Source: Acetobacteraceae bacterium
Lineage (GTDB): Bacteria > Pseudomonadota > Alphaproteobacteria > Acetobacterales > Acetobacteraceae
Direction of reading: 5' to 3'
Length of the DNA: 64,000 bases
Assembly: GCA_027487385.1 (NCBI GenBank)
Contig: JAIYDS010000118.1
Location: 33,465 to 97,464 of the forward strand
The position numbers were made by a program, and so were the translations under genes. Positions 53,645-62,879 of the stretch are shown here, piece after piece. The notes under the pieces are model-generated. The model had not been told where the DNA came from. It did no database searches and saw nothing but the letters and a program-made list of their open reading frames with translations. The stretch's first letter is position 1; each line of letters begins with the position of its first letter.

Positions 53645-54243
53645 AGCGGCGGCGCGGCCTCGCCCAGCGAGAGCATCAGCCGGTTGGCCCAGTTGAAGAA
53701 GGCGGCGGCGTGGATGATGTCGGCGATGCCGAGGTCATCCAGGCCCGAGGCGCGCAGCGCATCCACATGCTCCGGCCCGAAGCGCGAGGGCGTTTCGGTC
53801 AGCGCCACCGAGGCGGCGACGACGGCGTTCCAGCGCTCGCCCAGCTCGGCTTTCACCCCTTCCGCCAGCAGCCGGTCCACATCCTCCTCGCGCTTGCCAT
53901 AGGTGGCGGCGAAGCGGGCATGGACCGAGGCGCAGTAGATGCAGCCATTGAGGCGCGAGACGGCGGCGGCGGCCAGCTCACGGTCGGCGCGCGGCGCGCC
54001 GCCCTGGGTGTTGTAGAAGATGTCCTTGTCGGTGCGGGTGCGGTGCTCCAGCGCATCCGGGTCGCGCGCCAGCAGGCGGAAATAGGGCGATTTGGCCCGC
54101 GCCGGCTCGATCAGCGCGGCGATGTGGCGCGGTGTCAGCGCCTCTTCCGCCAGCGGTTCCAGCCAGGGCAGCCATTCCACCTTGGCGCGCGTGAACGATG
54201 TGGGTTCGACATTGTCGGGATGGGTCAGGATGGCGTCGGTCAT
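53632..54243 (-). CDS. Alkylhydroperoxidase/CMD-domain protein (Avi_7169-like)
   Basis: A 203-aa carboxymuconolactone-decarboxylase/AhpD-fold protein with the redox-active CxxC in NGCIYCASVHARFAA. It resembles the alkylhydroperoxidase-domain group I remember as the Avi_7169 family, which occurs next to Avi_7170-type CMD proteins and peptide-type ABC transporters. The start is the ATG at 54243 (MTDAILTHPDN) or the GTG at 54255 that overlaps the upstream stop; I list the former. It converges on the transporter operon with a 13-base overlap. Confidence 0.85.
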   Translation of the reverse strand: MTDAILTHPDNVEPTSFTRAKVEWLPWLEPLAEEALTPRHIAALIEPARAKSPYFRLLARDPDALEHRTRTDKDIFYNTQGGAPRADRELAAAAVSRLNGCIYCASVHARFAATYGKREEDVDRLLAEGVKAELGERWNAVVAASVALTETPSRFGPEHVDALRASGLDDLGIADIIHAAAFFNWANRLMLSLGEAAPPLQSA

Positions 54244-54251
54244 GGCGCTGC

Positions 54252-54821
54252 TCACAACCGCCCGGCCAGGACGCCGAGGCCCTGGACGACGCGGATCTGG
54301 TAGGAGAGGAAAGACACGATCTGGGACAGGGTGACGATGCCATCCGTCGTCCAGCCGGCATCCAGCAGGGGCTGGAAAGCACTCGCCGCCGCATCGCGTG
54401 GGTGGAAGACCAGCATGTGCGCATGGGCGAAGGCGGCCACCAGGCGGGGGCCGAGCGCCGCCGCGGTCCCGGCTGAGAGCGTGAAGGCCGGGGCCGGGCT
54501 GTCCTCTGCGCTGAGCGGCCCGGCGGGGAAATGGCCGGTGGGGCCGCTCGCGCGGGTCTGCGCGGCGGCCGCCTCCACCGTCGCCCGATGGGCAAGGCCG
54601 GCCCCGTAATGCTCGAGCAGCGCCTGGGCGCCATGCAGGGCGCAGACATAAGTCCCCAGCGCCATCCGCTCCTCGATCGACACATGGCCGGGCGTCTCGG
54701 GCGCGAAGAGAACACGGTGGCTCTCCTCGGTGTGGGTGCGGGCGCTGGGGCGCTGCATGCGCAGGGTGGCGAGCGGCGATTGCGGCTCGACGCCCAGCAG
54801 GGTGTCAATCAGGTCGCTCAA
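54252..54821 (-). CDS. CMD-domain protein (Avi_7170-like)
   Basis: A 189-aa AhpD-fold relative without the CxxC pair. The track start at 55154 is an open-frame extension; the TTG at 54821 (LSDLIDTLLGVEPQ) has an AAGGA box in place and matches the usual start of this family. The end, DGIVTLSQIVSFLSYQIRVV, is characteristic. It is translated with the CxxC-bearing partner through an overlap at 54252-54255. The pair may detoxify peroxides formed by the convergent flavoprotein operon or form part of its pathway. Confidence 0.78.
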   Translation of the reverse strand: MSDLIDTLLGVEPQSPLATLRMQRPSARTHTEESHRVLFAPETPGHVSIEERMALGTYVCALHGAQALLEHYGAGLAHRATVEAAAAQTRASGPTGHFPAGPLSAEDSPAPAFTLSAGTAAALGPRLVAAFAHAHMLVFHPRDAAASAFQPLLDAGWTTDGIVTLSQIVSFLSYQIRVVQGLGVLAGRL

Positions 54822-55334
54822 GTGGTCATCCTTCCATGGCGGGCTTGGGGCCTCGGGTGTGGCGCCTCGCCAGCCAGAATACGCAGGGCGCAGACGACGC
54901 GACGTCGCGTCCGGCTGATGCTCACCGAGGGCGATGCCACGGTCAACGTTGCGGTGACCGCTGGGATGCCGCGACTCCAGGAATGGCGATGGATCCAGGC
55001 TCTTTGGGTATTGTCCCCGCTTGCATGACGCTGTTCCTGCGCCGCCGTGGCCGATCTTGGAATTCATGGTTGGTCGGCGTGCCATCATCCGCAATGGCTG
55101 AGGCTGGCGGTCCCGCATGCGCCCCCGCCTCGGAGGGCGGAAACGGCTGATCACGGGTCGTGGCGTCGTGGTCGGCGTTCCCTTCCCCTGTCATGCGCCT
55201 CGCACAAATCGCCGGCACCCTGTTGCTGCGGGGTGGCGTATGCTGCGCTGCGCATCCAGAATCGCCCGGAATTCGCCGACCGCCCCAACCTTGTCCGGCG
55301 CTGCGGCGTGCCGGCATCATCGCGGAGTGACGCC
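54822..55334. other. Divergent intergenic region
   Basis: No gene is supported in these 513 bases; the ORFs in both directions are extensions of the flanking genes. The stretch must hold the promoters for the CMD pair and for the alcohol dehydrogenase/leuCDB operon. One clear palindrome lies at 54896-54911. Confidence 0.45.
54896..54911. promoter_or_regulatory. Perfect 16-bp palindrome, candidate operator
   Basis: GACGCGAC followed by GTCGCGTC is a perfect 16-base palindrome, 75 bases upstream of the CMD-pair start. Its position upstream of a divergent gene pair fits an operator for a dimeric regulator, but GC-rich palindromes also arise by chance. Confidence 0.35.
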
Positions 55335-56471
55335 TTGGCCCTGATGATCCTGATCAACCGGATCCAGTTCGCGCATGGCGCGATTTCGGAGGCCGCCGGA
55401 GAATTGGCGCTGGCCGGCATCGTCCGGCCGCTGGTCATCACCGATGCAGGCGTGGTCGCGGCCGGGCTCTGGGACCGGTTGCGCGCGGCGCTTCCCCCTG
55501 CCTTGCGCATCGCGGTCTTCGCCGAGGTCCCGCCCAATCCGACCGAGGCGGCGGCGCGCGCGGCCGTGGCTGCCTTCCACGCGCATGGCGCCGACGGCGT
55601 GCTGGCGCTGGGCGGTGGCTCGCCCATGGATCTGGCCAAGGCCGTGGCCCTTCTGGCGACGCATGGCGGCGGCGCGCTTGCCCCGTATTCGGTCGTCGAA
55701 GGTGGGCTGGCGCGGATCACCGCCCGCGCCGCCCCCATCGTCGCGGTGCCCACCACCGCGGGCACCGGCAGTGAGGTTTCGCGGGGCGCGCTGATCGTGA
55801 TGGAGGATGGTCGCAAGCTCTCCGTCGGCAGCCCGCACCTGATCCCACGCGCGGCGATCTGCGACCCGGATCTCACCCTGGGCCTGCCGCCGCGCCTGAC
55901 CGCCGGGACGGGCATGGATGCGCTGGCCCATGCCGTGGAGACGCTCTGCTCGCCGCGCGAGAACCCGATCGCCGATGCCATCGCGCGCGACGGGCTGGCG
56001 CGGGCCTGGGCGCATCTGCCCCGCGCCGTGGCCGATGGCAGCGACGCGGTGGCCCGGTACCAGATGATGCTGGCCTCGGTGGAAGCGGCACTCGCCTTCC
56101 CGAAGGGGCTGGGCGCGGTGCACGCGCTCTCGCACCCGCTGGGGGGTCTCGCGGTCTCGCCGCATCACGGCACGCTCAACGCGCTGCTGCTGCCGCATGT
56201 GCTGCGCTTCAACGCGCCGGCGATTGCCTCCGTGCTGCCGGTGCTGGGCGCGGCGATGGGCCTCGCGGATCACCGTGCGGAGGCCATTGCCGATGCGATT
56301 GCCGCCATGTCCGAGCGGATCGGGCTGCCGGCGCGGCTCTCGGCGCTGGGCGCCACGCAGGCGGATCTCGCCCCCCTTGCCGCGGCGGCGATGCGCGATC
56401 ACCATCACCTGACAAATCCGCGCCGCGCCAGCGAGGCCGAGTATCTGGGCATGCTGCAAGCGGCGTTCTGA
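55335..56471 (+). CDS. Iron-containing alcohol dehydrogenase family protein
   Basis: Group III iron-dependent dehydrogenase, related to maleylacetate reductase and Fe-ADH, 378 aa. The TTG at 55335 follows GGAG at seven bases and is preferred to the ATG at 55344; the track start at 55047 is unsupported. Motifs: GGGSPMDLAKAVA and TTAGTGSEVSRGA for NAD(P), and metal ligands in GMDALAHAVE, HALSHPLGG and HHGTLNALLLPHV. It lies 15 bases upstream of leuC and probably shares its operon, an unusual neighbour for leucine biosynthesis. Confidence 0.88.
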   Translation: MALMILINRIQFAHGAISEAAGELALAGIVRPLVITDAGVVAAGLWDRLRAALPPALRIAVFAEVPPNPTEAAARAAVAAFHAHGADGVLALGGGSPMDLAKAVALLATHGGGALAPYSVVEGGLARITARAAPIVAVPTTAGTGSEVSRGALIVMEDGRKLSVGSPHLIPRAAICDPDLTLGLPPRLTAGTGMDALAHAVETLCSPRENPIADAIARDGLARAWAHLPRAVADGSDAVARYQMMLASVEAALAFPKGLGAVHALSHPLGGLAVSPHHGTLNALLLPHVLRFNAPAIASVLPVLGAAMGLADHRAEAIADAIAAMSERIGLPARLSALGATQADLAPLAAAAMRDHHHLTNPRRASEAEYLGMLQAAF

Positions 56472-56486
56472 CGGGGGGAAACCAGG

Positions 56487-57896
56487 GTGAGCGAAGCGCG
56501 AACCATGTTCGACAAGATCTGGGCACGGCATCGCGTCCTGGAGCGCGAGGACGGGCAGACGCTGCTCTATGTGGACCGCCACCTGGTGCATGACGGCTCG
56601 GCCCCCGCCTTCGAGATGCTGCGCGCCCGGGGCATGTCGCCCCGCGCGCCGGACCGCATCTTCGCCACCCCCGACCATTATGTGCCGACCGACACGCGCG
56701 AGGTGAACGAGATCACCAATGCCGAGCATCGCGGCATGGTGGAAGCGCTGGAGCGCCACGCGAAGGAAAGCGGCTTCCGCCTCTTCGGGTTGAAGGATGG
56801 CGGCCAGGGCATCGTCCATGTGGTCGGGCCGGAGACGGGACTGAGCCAGCCCGGCATGCTCATCGTCTGCGGTGACAGCCACACCTCCACCCATGGCGCG
56901 CTGGGCGCGCTGGCCTTTGGCATCGGCTCGACCGAGGTGGCGCATGTGCTGGGAACGCAGACGCTATGGCAGCGCAAGCCCCAGACGATGCGCATCACCG
57001 TCACCGGACAGCTTGGGTTCGGCGTCACGGCCAAGGACGTGATCCTCGCCATCATCGCGGAGATCGGCGCGGCGGGTGCGAATGGCCATGTGATCGAATA
57101 TGCCGGCAGCGCCATCACCGGCCTCTCGATGGAGGGCCGGCTGACGCTCTGCAACATGTCCATCGAGGCCGGCGCGCGCGCCGGCATGGTGGCGCCGGAC
57201 GAAACCACTTTCGCCTATCTGAAGGGTCGCGAATACGCGCCCGCCGATTGGGACATGGCCGTGGCGCGCTGGCGCGAATTGCCGAGCGACCCCGGCGCCG
57301 TCTTCGACCGCGAAGTGGTGCTGGATGGCAGCACCATCGCGCCCATGGTGACCTGGGGCAACAGCCCCGAGGATGCGCTGCCCATCACCGCGACCCTGCC
57401 CGACCCGGAACACGAGGCCGATGCCGAGCGCGCCGCCACCATCCGCGCCAATTTCGCCTATATGGGCCTCGCGCCCGAGATGCCGCTGACGGATATCCGG
57501 GTGGATCGGGTCTTCATCGGCTCCTGCACCAATGGCCGCATCGAGGATCTGCGCGCCGCGGCTGCCGTGGCTCATGGCCGCTTCGTGGCGCCGGGCGTCA
57601 CCGCTTGGGTCGTGCCCGGTTCAGCCCCGGTGAAGCGCCAGGCCGAGGCCGAGGGCCTGGACCGCATCTTCACCGCGGCGGGCTTCGAGTGGCGCGAGGC
57701 GGGCTGCTCCATGTGCCTGGGCACGAATGGCGAAATCGCCGCACCTGGCGAGCGTGTCGCATCCACCTCCAACCGCAACTTCCGGGGCCGCCAGGGCCCG
57801 GGGGCCCGAACCCATCTGATGGGCCCCGCCATGGCGGCAGCGGCGGCGGTCACCGGGCACCTGACCGATGTGCGCCAGATGATGGCCGGGGGCTGA
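56487..57896 (+). CDS. leuC: 3-isopropylmalate dehydratase large subunit
   Basis: Aconitase-family large subunit, 469 aa, binding a [4Fe-4S] cluster. The cluster cysteines are in GSCTNGR and in CSMCLG, and the [20 protein letters not shown] active-site stretch is present. It isomerises 2- to 3-isopropylmalate with LeuD. The start is a GTG at 56487 after a GGGGGGAA box; an ATG lies 18 bases on. The usual NFEGRQG is NFRGRQG here. Because it sits with an alcohol dehydrogenase and a Bug receptor, it may be a paralogue acting on a related hydroxy-diacid. Confidence 0.92.
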   Translation: MSEARTMFDKIWARHRVLEREDGQTLLYVDRHLVHDGSAPAFEMLRARGMSPRAPDRIFATPDHYVPTDTREVNEITNAEHRGMVEALERHAKESGFRLFGLKDGGQGIVHVVGPETGLSQPGMLIVCGDSHTSTHGALGALAFGIGSTEVAHVLGTQTLWQRKPQTMRITVTGQLGFGVTAKDVILAIIAEIGAAGANGHVIEYAGSAITGLSMEGRLTLCNMSIEAGARAGMVAPDETTFAYLKGREYAPADWDMAVARWRELPSDPGAVFDREVVLDGSTIAPMVTWGNSPEDALPITATLPDPEHEADAERAATIRANFAYMGLAPEMPLTDIRVDRVFIGSCTNGRIEDLRAAAAVAHGRFVAPGVTAWVVPGSAPVKRQAEAEGLDRIFTAAGFEWREAGCSMCLGTNGEIAAPGERVASTSNRNFRGRQGPGARTHLMGPAMAAAAAVTGHLTDVRQMMAGG

Positions 57897-57900
57897 GGCG

Positions 57901-58500
57901 ATGGAACCCTTCCGCACCCTGCGCTCCGCCGCCGTGCCCTTCGCGCGCTCCAACATCGACACCGATCAGATCCTGCCCGCGCGCTTCCTCTCCCGCCCGC
58001 GGGACGACAATCATGGCGCCTATCTCTTCCGCGACCTGCGGCTCGATCCCGACGGCCAGGAGGTGGCGGATTTTCCGCTCAACCAGCCGCATTGGCGCGA
58101 GGCGCGCATCGCGCTTGGCGGCCGTAACTTCGCCTGCGGCTCCTCGCGAGAGAATGCGGTCTGGGCGCTGTTCGACCATGGCGTGCGGGCCGTCATCGCG
58201 CCCTCCTTCGGCGACATCTTCGCCAATAATTCCGTGAAGAACGGCATGCTGGCCGTGACCCTTCCCGACGCGGTCGTCGCCTCGCTGATCGCGCAAAGCG
58301 TGGCCGACCCGGGCTGCGAGATCGCCATTGACCTGCCGGCCCAGACCGTAACCGGGCCGGATGGCGCGGTGCATCACTTCGAGATCGACCCCTTCGCGAA
58401 GAAGAGCCTGCTCGAAGGCCTCGACGAGATGGCCTTCACCCTGACCCATGCCGAGGAGATCGCCGCCTTCGAGCGCCGCCTCGGCCGTGACAATTTCTGA
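57901..58500 (+). CDS. leuD: 3-isopropylmalate dehydratase small subunit
   Basis: Small, swivelling domain subunit of the LeuCD isomerase, 199 aa, starting four bases after leuC. Family landmarks: NIDTDQILPARFL, GRNFACGSSRENAVWAL and FGDIFANNSVKNGML. Length and order leuC-leuD-leuB are standard. Confidence 0.94.
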   Translation: MEPFRTLRSAAVPFARSNIDTDQILPARFLSRPRDDNHGAYLFRDLRLDPDGQEVADFPLNQPHWREARIALGGRNFACGSSRENAVWALFDHGVRAVIAPSFGDIFANNSVKNGMLAVTLPDAVVASLIAQSVADPGCEIAIDLPAQTVTGPDGAVHHFEIDPFAKKSLLEGLDEMAFTLTHAEEIAAFERRLGRDNF

Positions 58501-58512
58501 TCGGAGCGCTGC

Positions 58513-59589
58513 ATGCATATCGCGGTTTTGGGTGGGGACGGCATCGGCCCGGAAGTGACGGCACAGGCGGTGAAGGCCTTGCGCGCCGTGGCCGCCAACG
58601 GCCCGCAATTCGAGATGACCGAGGCGAAGATTGGCGATGCCGCCTTCGATGCGGAAGGTGATCCCCTCCCCGAAGCCACGGCCCAGCTCGCCGAGCGCGC
58701 CGACGCCATCCTCTTCGGCGCCGCCGGCACCTTCGACAGCGACCTCCGCCCGCCTGAGCAACGCGGCGGCCATGCGCTGCTGCGCCTGCGCAAGCGCATG
58801 GACCTCTTTGCCAATTTCCGCCCGGTCTTCGCCATCCCCGAACTCGCCGGCGCCTCGACGCTGCGCCGCGATGTGTTGAAGGATGTGGACCTGGTCGTGC
58901 TGCGGGAGCTCACGGGCGACATTTATTTCGGCCAGCCGCGCGGCATCCATGTCGAGAATGGCGAGCGTGTGGGCATCAACACCATGCGCTACACCGAGAG
59001 CGAGATCCGCCGCGTCGCGCATGCCGGCTTCCAGGCGGCGCGTGCGCGCAAGAAGAGGCTTTGCTCCGTGGACAAGGCCAATGTGCTGGAGACCATGGTG
59101 CTGTGGCGGGAGGTCGTCACCGAGGTCGGGCGCGAATACCCGGATGTGGAGCTTTCGCACCTCTATGTGGATGCGGCCGCCATGCTGCTGATCCGCAAGC
59201 CCCGCGATTTCGACGTGATCGTCACCGGCAACATCTTCGGTGACATCCTCTCGGACGCCGCCGCCATGCTGACGGGTTCGCTGGGCATGCTGCCCTCGGC
59301 CTCGATCAACGCCCAGGGCAAGGGTCTCTATGAGCCGGTACATGGCTCCGCGCCCGATATCGCGGGGCGGGACATCGCCAATCCTTTGGCCTCCATCCTC
59401 TCGGCCGCGATGATGCTGCGCCAGTCGCTCGGCCAGCCGGAGATGGCGGCGCGCATCGAGCGCGCGGTGCGCCGCGTGCTGGCGGAGGGATATCGCACGG
59501 CGGACATCATGGAGGATGGCGCCCATCTGCTCGGCACAGAGGCGATGGGCGATGCCGTGGCCAAGGAAATCGCACGCCTCGCCGCCTGA
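58513..59589 (+). CDS. leuB: 3-isopropylmalate dehydrogenase
   Basis: NAD-dependent beta-decarboxylating dehydrogenase, 358 aa. GGDGIGPEV start, [15 protein letters not shown] substrate arginines, [16 protein letters not shown], the [10 protein letters not shown] lysine and [11 protein letters not shown] metal/cofactor segment are visible. LEU-type rather than ICDH- or tartrate-type by these motifs, with minor deviations (ELTGD for ELTGG, ILSDAA for ILSDEA). It ends the leuCDB set and is followed 28 bases later by a Bug receptor gene on the same strand. Confidence 0.92.
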   Translation: MHIAVLGGDGIGPEVTAQAVKALRAVAANGPQFEMTEAKIGDAAFDAEGDPLPEATAQLAERADAILFGAAGTFDSDLRPPEQRGGHALLRLRKRMDLFANFRPVFAIPELAGASTLRRDVLKDVDLVVLRELTGDIYFGQPRGIHVENGERVGINTMRYTESEIRRVAHAGFQAARARKKRLCSVDKANVLETMVLWREVVTEVGREYPDVELSHLYVDAAAMLLIRKPRDFDVIVTGNIFGDILSDAAAMLTGSLGMLPSASINAQGKGLYEPVHGSAPDIAGRDIANPLASILSAAMMLRQSLGQPEMAARIERAVRRVLAEGYRTADIMEDGAHLLGTEAMGDAVAKEIARLAA

Positions 59590-59617
59590 CGGCGATCAAC
59601 AACGGGAGGGAAGAAGA

Positions 59618-60589
59618 ATGCACCACGGAATTCACCGCCGGGCGCTGCTCGCCGCCGGCCTTGCCGCGCCATCCCTGGCCTCGGCGCAAGCGGACTGGCC
59701 CAGCCGGCCCATCCGCTTCATCGTGGCCTTTGCGGCCGGCGGGGCCGCCGACACGGCCGCGCGCTCCATCGCCGCCGACATGCAGGAGGCGTTGGGCCAG
59801 AACATCATCATCGAGAACCGCACCGGCGGGAATGCGGTGATCGCGGCCTCCGCCACGCTGCAATCGCCGCGTGACGGCTACACCTTCCTGGTGGATGCGG
59901 CGAACCAGCTGACCAACCCCATCCTGATGCGGGACCTTCCCTTCGACTACGCGCAATCCTTCGTGCCGGTGACGCAGATCTCCTCCTTCCCGCAGGTCAT
60001 CGCGGTGAAGCAGGATTTCCCCGCCCGCAACCTGGCCGAATTCATCGCCGTGGCGAGGGCGCGCCCGGGCACGATCAGCGTCGGCACGCCGCCCGCGGCC
60101 GGCATGGCGCATCTCGCCCTCGCCGCTTTCGAACAGAAGGCTGGCATCCGCCTGGTCCATGCCCCCTATCGCGGCGGGGCGGATGCGGCGCGCGACATCA
60201 TGGCGGGCAGCATTGACGCCGTGCTCATCACCTCCTCCTCCATCCGTCCGCCCGTCCAGGCGGGGCGCGCCCGCATCCTGGCGGTGACGAGCCTTGAGCG
60301 CATTCCCTCCCTGCCGGATGTGCCGACCATCGCGGAATCCGGCTTCCCCGGCTTCGACCTGAATGATTGGAACGGCCTCTTCGCCGCAACGGGCACGCCG
60401 GCTGCCATCATCACACGCGTGGCGGCGGCGGCAGGCGTCTCGGCCCGGGCACCGGCCGTGCGCGCGCGCATGGATCCGGCCGGGGCCATCATGGTCGGCA
60501 ATTCGCCCGAGGCCTTCGCCAATTGGCTCGCCATCCAGCGCAGCACGGCGGCCGAGGTGATCCGCGCGGCCGGCATCACCCTGGGCTGA
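59618..60589 (+). CDS. Bug-family tripartite tricarboxylate receptor
   Basis: Bug receptor, 323 aa from the ATG at 59618 with GGGAGGGAAG upstream; the track start at 59516 lies inside leuB. The signal peptide has HRRALLAAG and ends near ASAQA. Landmarks: IRFIVAFAAGGAADTAAR, IIIENRTGGNAV, YRGGADAARDIM and LPDVPTIAESGFPGFD. Co-transcription with leuCDB suggests it captures a carboxylic acid that feeds the isomerase/dehydrogenase set; inference. Confidence 0.9.
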   Translation: MHHGIHRRALLAAGLAAPSLASAQADWPSRPIRFIVAFAAGGAADTAARSIAADMQEALGQNIIIENRTGGNAVIAASATLQSPRDGYTFLVDAANQLTNPILMRDLPFDYAQSFVPVTQISSFPQVIAVKQDFPARNLAEFIAVARARPGTISVGTPPAAGMAHLALAAFEQKAGIRLVHAPYRGGADAARDIMAGSIDAVLITSSSIRPPVQAGRARILAVTSLERIPSLPDVPTIAESGFPGFDLNDWNGLFAATGTPAAIITRVAAAAGVSARAPAVRARMDPAGAIMVGNSPEAFANWLAIQRSTAAEVIRAAGITLG

Positions 60590-60880
60590 GGCTCAGGGTC
60601 GGCGAGCCTTGCGCGGCGCCGGCCGCGCTGTGCCACCGCCGGCCTGCGAGGACGCTGGCCCAGGGCGCGCTGCCGGGCGGCGTTGCGCTCGGTCTGTTTC
60701 CTAGAGCCTGTTCAGCGTCCGGCCGGTTCCGTGCTGGCCGCGCAGGATGCGCGATGGCCGTTGTGCGGGATCTCGGCCAGCGCAACCGAGCTGATGGCCT
60801 TCTGCGCCTGCACTGCGCCCGGCGTCACCGCGCGGAACGCCTCGCTGCGACGCGACCGCGCCGGGGAAGCCCCATGCGAT
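60590..60880. other. Convergent intergenic region
   Basis: This 291-base gap lies between the convergent Bug and sugar-transporter ATPase genes. Apart from the hairpin at 60611 I find no gene; a CTAGAGCCTGTTCAGCG string near 60701 is reminiscent of insertion-sequence ends, but no transposase part is recognisable. Confidence 0.4.
60611..60628. terminator. Strong GC hairpin between convergent operons
   Basis: GCGCGGC and GCCGCGC form a perfect seven-pair stem with a four-base GCCG loop, 22 bases after the Bug stop. No T run follows, so it would act as a pause or Rho-assisted terminator. Confidence 0.4.
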
Positions 60881-61987
60881 TCAGATGGATCCGCTTCCGC
60901 TCCCGCCGCGTGGCAGGGCCTGGCCCGTGGCCGGGTCGAACAGGTGCAGCTTCGCGGCGTCGAAGGCGAGGGCAGCCGGCGCGTTCAGCGCCGCGCGGAT
61001 GTCGCTGCGCACCTCGGCCGTGATCCGCAGCCGGGGGGCGATCTCCACCTCGATCAGGCGTTCGGAGCCGATGAGTTCCGTGATCCAGACGGTGCCCGGC
61101 ACCGCGTGCGGGTCGTCCAGCGCGGCCATGGTCACATCCTGCGGCCGCACGCCCAGGATCAGGTTGCGCGGCGCGCGCGCCAGATCGAATTGCGGTGGCG
61201 CGGGAAGGGCGCGGCCGGCCAGGCGCAGCACGGGCGCGCCATCCTGGGTGTCCACCTCCACCTCGGCGAAGTTCATGGGGGGGCTGCCGATGAACCCCGC
61301 GACGAAGAGGTTGGCCGGGCGGTCATAGACCTCCTCCGGTGTGCCGAATTGCTGCACCACGCCCTGGTTCATGACGGCCACGAGGTCCGACATGGTCATG
61401 GCTTCCAGCTGGTCATGCGTCACGTAGATGGAGGTGGTCTCGAGGTCGAGGTGGAAGCGCTTCAACTCGCCGCGCATGGTGGCGCGAAGCTTGGCGTCCA
61501 GGTTGGAGAGCGGTTCGTCCATCAGGAAGATGTCGGGCCGGCGCACCATGGCGCGGCCGAGCGCGACGCGCTGCCGCTGCCCGCCGGAAAGCGCGCGCGG
61601 CTTGCGCGAGAGCAATTGCGCGATTTCCAGCACGCGGGCGACGACACCCACCTTCTCCGCACGCTCGGTCTTCGGCGTGCCGCGCACCTTCAGCCCGTAG
61701 CCGATATTCGCCGCCACATCCATGGTGGGGTAGAGCGCATAGGATTGGAACACCATCGCGATGTTGCGATCGGCGGGCGAGAGGTGGTCCACGCGCCTTC
61801 CGCCAAAGAAGATCTGCCCCGCGGTTGCGCGTTCCAGCCCCGCGATCATCCGCAGCAGCGTGGTCTTGCCGCAGCCCGAGGGGCCCAGCAGCGTCACGAA
61901 CTGGCGTTCGGGGAAGGTCATGTCCAGGGACTTCAGCACCTGGTTGGTGCCGAAGGATTTGGAGAGGCCTTCAATGCGGACATCCAT
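60881..61987 (-). CDS. Sugar ABC transporter ATPase (UgpC/MalK-type)
   Basis: ATPase of a carbohydrate importer, 368 aa. Walker A GPSGCGKTT, signature [15 protein letters not shown], Walker B IFLMDEPLSNLDAKLR and the switch His in VTHDQLEAMTM are present, with the MalK-type TOBE domain (LGVRPQDVTM) at the C terminus. The UgpC/MalK type serves CUT1 transporters for glycerol-3-phosphate, polyols or oligosaccharides. It is the last gene of the minus-strand operon, four bases after the permease. Confidence 0.93.
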   Translation of the reverse strand: MDVRIEGLSKSFGTNQVLKSLDMTFPERQFVTLLGPSGCGKTTLLRMIAGLERATAGQIFFGGRRVDHLSPADRNIAMVFQSYALYPTMDVAANIGYGLKVRGTPKTERAEKVGVVARVLEIAQLLSRKPRALSGGQRQRVALGRAMVRRPDIFLMDEPLSNLDAKLRATMRGELKRFHLDLETTSIYVTHDQLEAMTMSDLVAVMNQGVVQQFGTPEEVYDRPANLFVAGFIGSPPMNFAEVEVDTQDGAPVLRLAGRALPAPPQFDLARAPRNLILGVRPQDVTMAALDDPHAVPGTVWITELIGSERLIEVEIAPRLRITAEVRSDIRAALNAPAALAFDAAKLHLFDPATGQALPRGGSGSGSI

Positions 61988-61991
61988 GGCT

Positions 61992-62879
61992 TCAGCCCTT
62001 TACCGCGCCGGCGCCGAAGCCGGCGACCAGGTGCCGCTGGAACGCCATGAAGAGGATCGCCATCGGCAGCGTCATGAGCACGGAGGAGGCCATCATCAGC
62101 CCCCAGTCCACATGCGTGCCGTCGAAGAAATGCATGACGCCGACCGTGAGCGGCAGCTTCTCCATGCTGTTCATGAAGACGCGGCCGAAGAGATAGTCGT
62201 TCCAGGAAACGATGAGCGTGAAGATGGCCGCGGCCACGATGCCAGGCCAGGCGGTGGGCAGCACGATCTCCCAGAAGACGCGCAGGCGGGAGGCGCCGTC
62301 CACCAGCGCCGCCTCCTCGATCTCGACGGGCACGCCGCGGAAGAAGGCCCACATCAGCCACATCGAAAAGGGCAGGGTGATGCAGACATAGCCCAGGATG
62401 AGCGAAAGCAGCGTATCGGTCAGCCGAAGGTCCACCATCACGAGGAACATCGGGAAGACGAAGATGATGGAGGGCACCATGTAGCCGACCAGCGCGAGGT
62501 AGGGCACGGCGCGCTGGCCCGGGAAGCTGAAGCGCGTCAGCGAATAGGCAGCCAGGGTGGAGACGATGGTCGTGATCAGTGTCGTGCACACCGTGACGAT
62601 GACGCTGTTCCAGAACCAGTCGAGGAAGAAGGCCGAGGGGGGCGGCGTGCCGCCCGATGGGCCGCCCGCCTGGAAATAGGCGTCGCGGCCCACCAGCAGG
62701 GCGCGGTAATTCTCCAGCGTCCAGGTGGAAGGCCAGAGCGTGGGCGGCCAGAGGAAGATCTCGTCCTTGGGCTTCATGCTGGTGAAGAAGGCCCAGATCA
62801 GCGGGAAGCAGACCAGGAAGGTCACCGCCGTCAGCGCGGCATAGAGGAAAAGGCGCAGCGCCAGGTCGCGTCTTGTCAT
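61992..62879 (-). CDS. Sugar ABC transporter permease (MalG-type)
   Basis: CUT1-family permease, 295 aa, six helices. The coupling segment EEAALVDGASRLRVFWEIVLPTA (EAA motif) is clear, as is LRLTDTLLSLILGYVC. It overlaps the upstream permease gene by four bases. There is a longer periplasmic loop (about 65-100) than in most MalG proteins. Confidence 0.92.
   Translation of the reverse strand: MTRRDLALRLFLYAALTAVTFLVCFPLIWAFFTSMKPKDEIFLWPPTLWPSTWTLENYRALLVGRDAYFQAGGPSGGTPPPSAFFLDWFWNSVIVTVCTTLITTIVSTLAAYSLTRFSFPGQRAVPYLALVGYMVPSIIFVFPMFLVMVDLRLTDTLLSLILGYVCITLPFSMWLMWAFFRGVPVEIEEAALVDGASRLRVFWEIVLPTAWPGIVAAAIFTLIVSWNDYLFGRVFMNSMEKLPLTVGVMHFFDGTHVDWGLMMASSVLMTLPMAILFMAFQRHLVAGFGAGAVKG

Noticed and set aside
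55047-55334. N-terminal extension of the alcohol dehydrogenase
   Set aside because: The extra residues have no relation to the family; the GGAG-preceded TTG at 55335 gives a normal-length protein.
60690-60880. Possible insertion-sequence end near CTAGAGCCTGTTCAG
   Set aside because: No transposase fragment or paired inverted repeat could be found near it.
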